Assembly: GCF_001949145.1 (NCBI RefSeq)
Contig: NW_019091577.1
Location: forward strand, 351,181 to 415,180
DNA from: Acanthaster planci
Taxonomy: Eukaryota; Echinodermata; Asteroidea; Valvatida; Acanthasteridae
Direction: 5' to 3'
Length of the DNA stretch: 64,000 nt
The number at the start of each line of letters is the position of its first letter. Positions within the stretch are counted from its first letter, which is position 1. The position numbers and the translations under genes were made by a program. Shown in pieces: positions 58,501 through 64,000 of this stretch. The notes beneath the pieces are model-generated. The model saw nothing but the letters and a program-made list of their open reading frames with translations, was not told the origin of the DNA and did not search any database.

Positions 58501-61500
58501 GTGTGCATATTGTTTGTAGCGATGCGACTGCAACGCATTCATTTCATAGTCGTTCGTGAACCGGCGAAGTTCAGTTCTGACAACTTAAGGCTGCATCCGA
58601 ATCTGTTGTCTAGAGCTAGGTCTAGGTCTTCACTCAACTGGAATTTTAATGAGTTTGAACGTAAGACGAAGTACACCCCGGAGCAAAGGCCGGTCGGCTG
58701 GTTACGCCAGTGATGCCGCACGTCTTACCATTTCGTCTTCAATGTCCGTCTTCTCAAACAGGACATCGGGCAAAGTTTTCTTGTTGAATTTAGCAATACT
58801 CCGGATGACCGTTTCGGCCTCATCGATCCGGCCCTTGGAAACCAGCCATCTAACAGACTCCTTGATAAAACTGAGAAGAGGATAAACAACATTTTAAGCG
58901 GTCACTTATGGCAAATTTAAAAAAAACTTCAATCCAAACATATTTATATCTGACTGAACTGGTCGCATCCTGCTGTACGTGCTGAAGAAGAAACGTGACC
59001 AAAACAGTTTATCCTTGCCTCAACATCAACCCATTGGGGCCAACAGGGTCTATCGCCCATCCAAAAAGGGCAATTACAAAAGTGCATACGATTTTTTCAT
59101 CTCCTTCCTTCCCAAAGTGTGTAAAAAAAAAACCTAAACATCCAGCCTCGTGCACTCCCCCCCCCACAGAAATTCAGTAAGGGTTACATGTGAGAATCCT
59201 GAAAGATTTTGGTTCAAGATCTGTCTTGTACTGTTTATGGCAGCGATTATAGCGTAATTATACGGCACACAGACCGGTTTATCACGGAAACTTACAACAA
59301 CGGGATCAGCAGAATAATCGATGACATGGACAGGGCCATGGACAGCGATCGCCACTGTCGCAGGTACATAGCCGCGGTGGCAACGAAGAAGTAACCCACC
59401 GCGAAGGCGATGCTGAATGCCATGGTGACCGCCGTGCGCCATGACTTTCCGACGGCTTCGAGAGCTGTGGAACCAGATTAGAAATTACAAAGGCCATTCT
59501 CAACGAAGACGAACACGCCCCAGCTAACTCCACCCCTCTCCGAATGAGATGAATGTATGGAAATTATGCAGAAGGTTTGCTGGGCGTGTCACCATGGGAC
59601 TCCAAAGAAGAGCCTAAAACACGTCTATGCATATATGTTATACATGTACCCGGATTTTGTTCATTCATAGAGTATCCGTTGAACAAGACTTGTGTGTGGA
59701 CAGCGCTCCAAGTACCCTATACAATCCAGCAAAACCGCCATCCCCGACACCTCTGAATCTTCCCGCTTGCGGTAATTTCAACAGAATTTCAAGTTGAGTC
59801 TCTCCTGTGCTGATAGTGATGTGATATCATGCATAAAGATCCAGTGTTTCATCATGGGGCACGTTTGAGCGACGACTATAGTTTATCATAGTTTGGCTAA
59901 CATCGCCCAAACAATGGATGCTTTGAACTATCTATCGACCATTTGGGACCAGGCCCCAGGGGTATGGTCGCACCGCTGTTAATTAATAGCCGATTTTATT
60001 TATCATTACGGGGGAAACCATTTACATGAAAACAAAAATATATTTCAATGACCAGCCAACGGTGAAATGTAATGATGAGATTTTTAAAAATTGACCGACT
60101 GGGGTCGTTCGAGTGTAACAAAATTGCGCATGCGCATTGTTAAAAAATAATGGACTACTGATCCAACACTGCACTTCGCGCCCGAATTTGCCCATAAGTG
60201 CATTATGCCACTCACTGACCTGCGTATTGTTAGGAGCAAGGTTGAATGAAATTCCATCTTGGATTCTTTCCAAATCAAGAACAATGTTTATTTTAAGCCA
60301 TTTTATTTCAAGTCAGCTCAGTCCAAATTCGTGTGGCATCAACTCAAAAATCAGACCCCAGTTGGTCGCCAATTAACAATGGTGCCATAAATGAAATTTG
60401 CATGAACATACATATTAGAGGTTCATTCTGCCTGGGCTCCAGTAGTAAACGGTTGATAATCGGATAATCCCCCCCCCCTCTGGTTTTCTATAGGAGAGGT
60501 GTATACAAGGCGCTTACCCAAGACATACAGGCCCATGTAGCTAGCGAACACCCCTACAGCGGAGATGACACGCATGACTATGAACATGTAGATGTTTACC
60601 GAGAACGTGGTTGCAATGAAACCAGCAAGCCACAACAATTGTCCTGTAATGACGACTTTTCTCCGGCCAAACCTGCAGACAAAAAAACATGTATTTTAAT
60701 CTTAATTGGCACCTGTCTCTTTTGCAAACATTTCTGACATGCAGTTTGGTTTTCTTTTTTTTTTTTTTGCTTGATTTCTCTTTGAGAGAAAAACTTTTAC
60801 CCCACAATAACATCATTTTCGGTTGAAAACTGCATTTTCATTAGGCCTATAGCTTCATTATAGCTATAGATTTATTTCTATATTTAAGACAAAAGTGCGC
60901 GCTATTTTCAAAAAGTGGCCTTACAGGGGCAAACGATCAAGTGTGAAAATGGCCTGGTAAGGCTGAACACGCTTTGGTTTCACCTTGAATGGAAGCGTGA
61001 GCTATTCCAGAAAACAAATCTCACTCGAATTTGTCTACTCGTCTATCTCTGTCGGAGGAAATGAAATGTTCGGCAAATCGAGTGACTTTTCTCTCTAAAA
61101 TTTGTAGGGTACATTGGTGTAACGCCCATCCTCATCATAATGTTATCTTTATTGCAGCGTGTCACTATAAATTCTGAGATAAAGGCCGGAGCGAGCGAAG
61201 TACGGAACCCAGAGCAACTCAGAATTAGACGAACTCAGACTCAAACTCAGACCAGGTCCGGGTTGATCTGGGTCCCATCGGCCCGAGTCCAGGCCGAGTT
61301 TGCGTCTGACTTGACTCCTAATCATCGAGGCTTGATTTCCCCCCAACACAGCCGCGTCTTTCTTAGTGCATTAATTACCAGTCCGAAAAAGCACCTCCGG
61401 CGAAGGACCCTACCAGAAAACCACCGAAGTACAAGGACTGTGCGAGGCTGGGCGTACTTCCGTAATCGCACACGAGACCAAACTGGGAAGGTAAAAAACA

Positions 61501-62420
61501 ATTCGAAAAGATTAACAGCCATAACAAGATGAGACTGACGCAGTTTGGAGGCCGAGGTCCATTCCAACCACACAAGGCACACCGATAGAGAAAGACATTG
61601 TAAAAAAAAAAAGGCAAAACCCGTTCTAGTTGTGTTTTTGATTGTGCTGAAAAATGAACAAAATTTTCACGTTTATCCGCCGACAACGCCCAGACATTTG
61701 AAGAGAGACTCGCAACAGTTTGGGTCAACTTTCTTTCAAATTTCAAAGAAAGTTAGAGGGCCTGCATGACTTCTAACATCCCAGAAGATATTTTTCCAAG
61801 GCAAACCATTCTGCCAGAATCGCAAAGTCAGACCTGCTACCTTTTAAAGCAAGACTTGCACATTGCAGGCCACTGTCGTAAGTAAGCATTTGGCAGCACC
61901 TTTCAAGTTATACAGTTTTTAATTTGACTAGGTTTCTGCATCTTTAGACGGGTTTGTATAGCAATCGAAATAAAGACACATCAGCGAGAAGAATATTCAA
62001 GCCATGACTCACATCTGAAATGGTCGTGGTTTTGTACTGCGACGTGTCGTACGCCCATCCATTCTCGCAGGACACTTCCGAGTAATTCAAGGCATCAAGC
62101 GGTGCGTACGGATCAAACGCGTAGCCGTCCGGCAAGTCCCACTGCTTGCAGTTGGAGTGGGGGTACTCGCTGTCATTCCTCTCCGCTGGGGGCAGGAGAA
62201 CGGCCTTCTTCACGTCGGTGCAGTTGTCCCAGAACTCCGGCCACCTCGAGCAGTTCTCCTTCGGCAAGACGTCGCACCAGTGGTCGGTCTCGGCCGCGTA
62301 AAATACATTGCCCAGACTTGTGAAGCAACCGAAAATGTTGTGCACGCAGCAGTACAAGCAGACCAAGAACTGGTACCGGCCAAAGTTGCCCAGCAATGGT
62401 AGGATGCCCTCCAGCTTCAT
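55600..62420 (-). CDS. SLC22-family transporter, gene G (type III), complete, inverted
   Basis: The only minus-strand member. Exons in transcript order: 62420-62013, 61482-61379, 60672-60518, 59464-59296, 58870-58729, 58070-57979, 57851-57643, 57304-57196, 56240-56031, 55780-55600, giving 592 residues. Exon lengths and phases equal those of gene F, except that exon 1 is three codons shorter (PLDALNYSEVSC). Motifs: [21 protein letters not shown] and NCTDV sites, FGLVCDYGS, FGRRKV after TM2, [64 protein letters not shown]. The 210-base exon 9 is shared with F. The tail ends RRHRESSHM, as in A. Family role is plasma-membrane organic-ion transport; substrate unknown. It converges on F, so an inversion accompanied or followed the duplication. 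Confidence 0.92.
55866..55894 (+). repeat. (TTTTC)n microsatellite
   Basis: About six TTTTC units in intron 9 of gene G. Confidence 0.85.
58436..58585 (-). repeat. Interspersed repeat copy in intron 5 of gene G
   Basis: Minus-strand partial copy of the 16912/31500 repeat: AGAAGCACTCCCTCATCGGTTGAAA-type start and GTCGTTCGTGAACCGGCG near the end, as at 8405-8547. Confidence 0.6.
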
Positions 62421-64000
62421 GTTCGTCGGCGGGATATTTTGTTGCTGCAGTTGTCGCTAATGTGTTCCCTCCTCGCCCTGGAACTGACTTGGTTGATTGA
62501 GTAAACAGTACTACACCGGCGCCAACGAATCACCGCCTACCACTCGAAGTATACCGAAGATCTTTTACTGCAGCACCGTTTAACTTGACACCTCATTAGC
62601 GGCCCTAGATTTCTGTTACTGAAGTGCTGTCACATGTGTTTGAAAATAATGTGAAACAACCTTTGGCGCTAAAAGGTTGTAGTCCAAGCACTGAAGAGTA
62701 TTCTTATTCAATACTAACTTCTCCGTAGGCCTACGCACTTAAAAACGATGGTTTGTTTGTTTCACACGGATCCGAATCTTGATTAGTGATCCGCCCGCCG
62801 CGGGTTCACTGGCACCAGAGCCCGCTTAATGGATGGAGAACCAGCGTTGGGATCACTGATCGAGAGCCAATTCCGAGTGAAAAAAACACAATGTCCATAC
62901 CAGCCGATTTGCGATCACTGATCTCCACGCGGTGAATTGCAGACTACGTTCGTGCAGTTCGGGTTTACATGTATGTTACAAGTTACACCAAATGGTTTCG
63001 CTATTGTCTCTCCACCCTTAGAGGGCGCTGGGAAGGGCAAATGTAGTCAATTTTACCGGGCGCTAATTGGACAGAGTTCACAACCACGCGTGCCGGGGCA
63101 ACAGTTTCCGTGTGGGCACTGAATCGGTTGAACAAGGACAGCAAATATAACCCACAATGCCTTGCGACAAAGAACAATGAATATCACGGTTTAGTTCGAA
63201 AGTGAGCAACCTCACACTCTGCATGCGTTTAGGCGGTACATGTATACATACATGTATGTGTAACCAATATCAGATGTGTAGCCATCTGTCTTTCCTGAAG
63301 CCAAAAAAAAGTAAAGTTGAATGGCACAATTAAACTTCAACAGAAATTCTTATCCTGAGTAGAGGCCTGCCGTGATTTTTGAGAATCACTTTTTGCTAAT
63401 TATTTGATAAAAAAAAATTTACGGCCAACTGCAGTGACCTTCCTTCCTCTAGCCCTACCCCTGTTCATGCTGAATACCCATGTACAGTCACCGTGACGTG
63501 GGGGTTCCCCTTAGCCAGACCTCCAGCCAGAGTTTGGCCCGTTCCCATAGAAATGTGTACAGACATCTTGCAGCCGGCAGACATCGAGAATTGTTTCCAC
63601 AAGGGCTGCCATGTTTGCCCAGGCCCTGTCTGTGACCCATAAACGACCTCTGCATAGCACATGCATTGGCTGTGTAGCCTATAAGAGGCTGGCCTCTTAC
63701 AAAAGGCCTTCCAGACAGGTGCCTGGGTAATTCCAGACATGCCTTGGCAGCAGGGTACGGTACAAGCGTAACACTTTTTCACGTGGCTTCGCATAGAAAC
63801 ATAGAACAGCTATGGGGTCAAAACTTACTACCTTTTCCTACGATTTCTCTGAGGATTTAATGTTACATACTGGGTACAGAGGACACCAAGGAATGATTTT
63901 AAAACCATTTACATGTAGAACGAAGTCGATATTGAAATTTATAAACATTGACAGGGTGGGGCTTTTAAATCACCAACTTATGCACCCGTGGTGTGCACAA
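62421..64000. other. Upstream of gene G
   Basis: Should contain the promoter and 5' UTR of gene G, but no core promoter motif can be assigned. The short element at 62753-62866 (partner of 4304-4416) lies here. A 109-codon minus-strand frame near 63465-63794 has no recognisable domain and is not called. A TACATGTATACATACATGTA palindromic stretch is near 63237. Confidence 0.5.
62753..62866 (+). repeat. Short interspersed element, copy 2 (MITE-like)
   Basis: Matches 4304-4416. GATTAGTGATCC at the left and GGGATCACTGATC at the right are inverted, clearer here than in copy 1. Confidence 0.55.

Noticed and set aside
63465-63794. 109-codon minus-strand frame upstream of gene G
   Set aside because: No domain, no splice context and no paralogue in the window.

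Overview
The window is eukaryotic, almost certainly metazoan. Coding sequence is cut into short exons with GT-AG introns, and the spaces between genes are filled with short interspersed repeats. There are no operons or prokaryotic signals. Frequent words such as TACATGTA and AGGCCTA and the repeat types suggest a marine invertebrate (perhaps a non-vertebrate deuterostome), but I cannot place the species.

The content is essentially one gene family. Seven tandem paralogues of a 12-span SLC22-type organic cation/anion/zwitterion transporter (major facilitator superfamily) share the same ten-exon structure and intron phases. Here they are called A to G. A (1095-4756, +) lacks exons 1-2, which probably lie left of the window. 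B (9539-16274, +), C (17893-23673, +), E (35827-42682, +), F (44074-51739, +) and G (55600-62420, -) read as complete genes of 591-595 residues. D (27642-32876, +) is complete through the transporter core, but an early stop in exon 10 removes most of its cytoplasmic tail.

By sequence and exon length the genes fall into three types: I (A, C, D), II (B, E) and III (F, G). The order is I-II-I-I-II-III-III(inverted). Flanking DNA is also paralogous: 3' of C with 3' of D, 3' of B with 3' of E, and 5' of C with 5' of D. The C-D spacer carries what looks like the 5' and 3' flanks of a type II gene with no gene between them. This suggests an ancestral I-II block copied three times (A-B, C-lost, D-E). 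The start of exon 7 is almost identical in all types, including the inverted gene G, which points to gene conversion.

The rest is introns and spacers with repeats: a tRNA-like SINE with a clean 14-bp target duplication in gene E, a 1.2-1.3-kb inverted-repeat element present twice in opposite orientation with a conserved ORF-like segment, at least two MITE-like families, nested insertions, palindromes, a 60-bp triplication, and a possible THAP-domain remnant. No RNA gene, CRISPR array or unrelated complete protein gene could be supported. All comparisons were made by eye, without alignment software.
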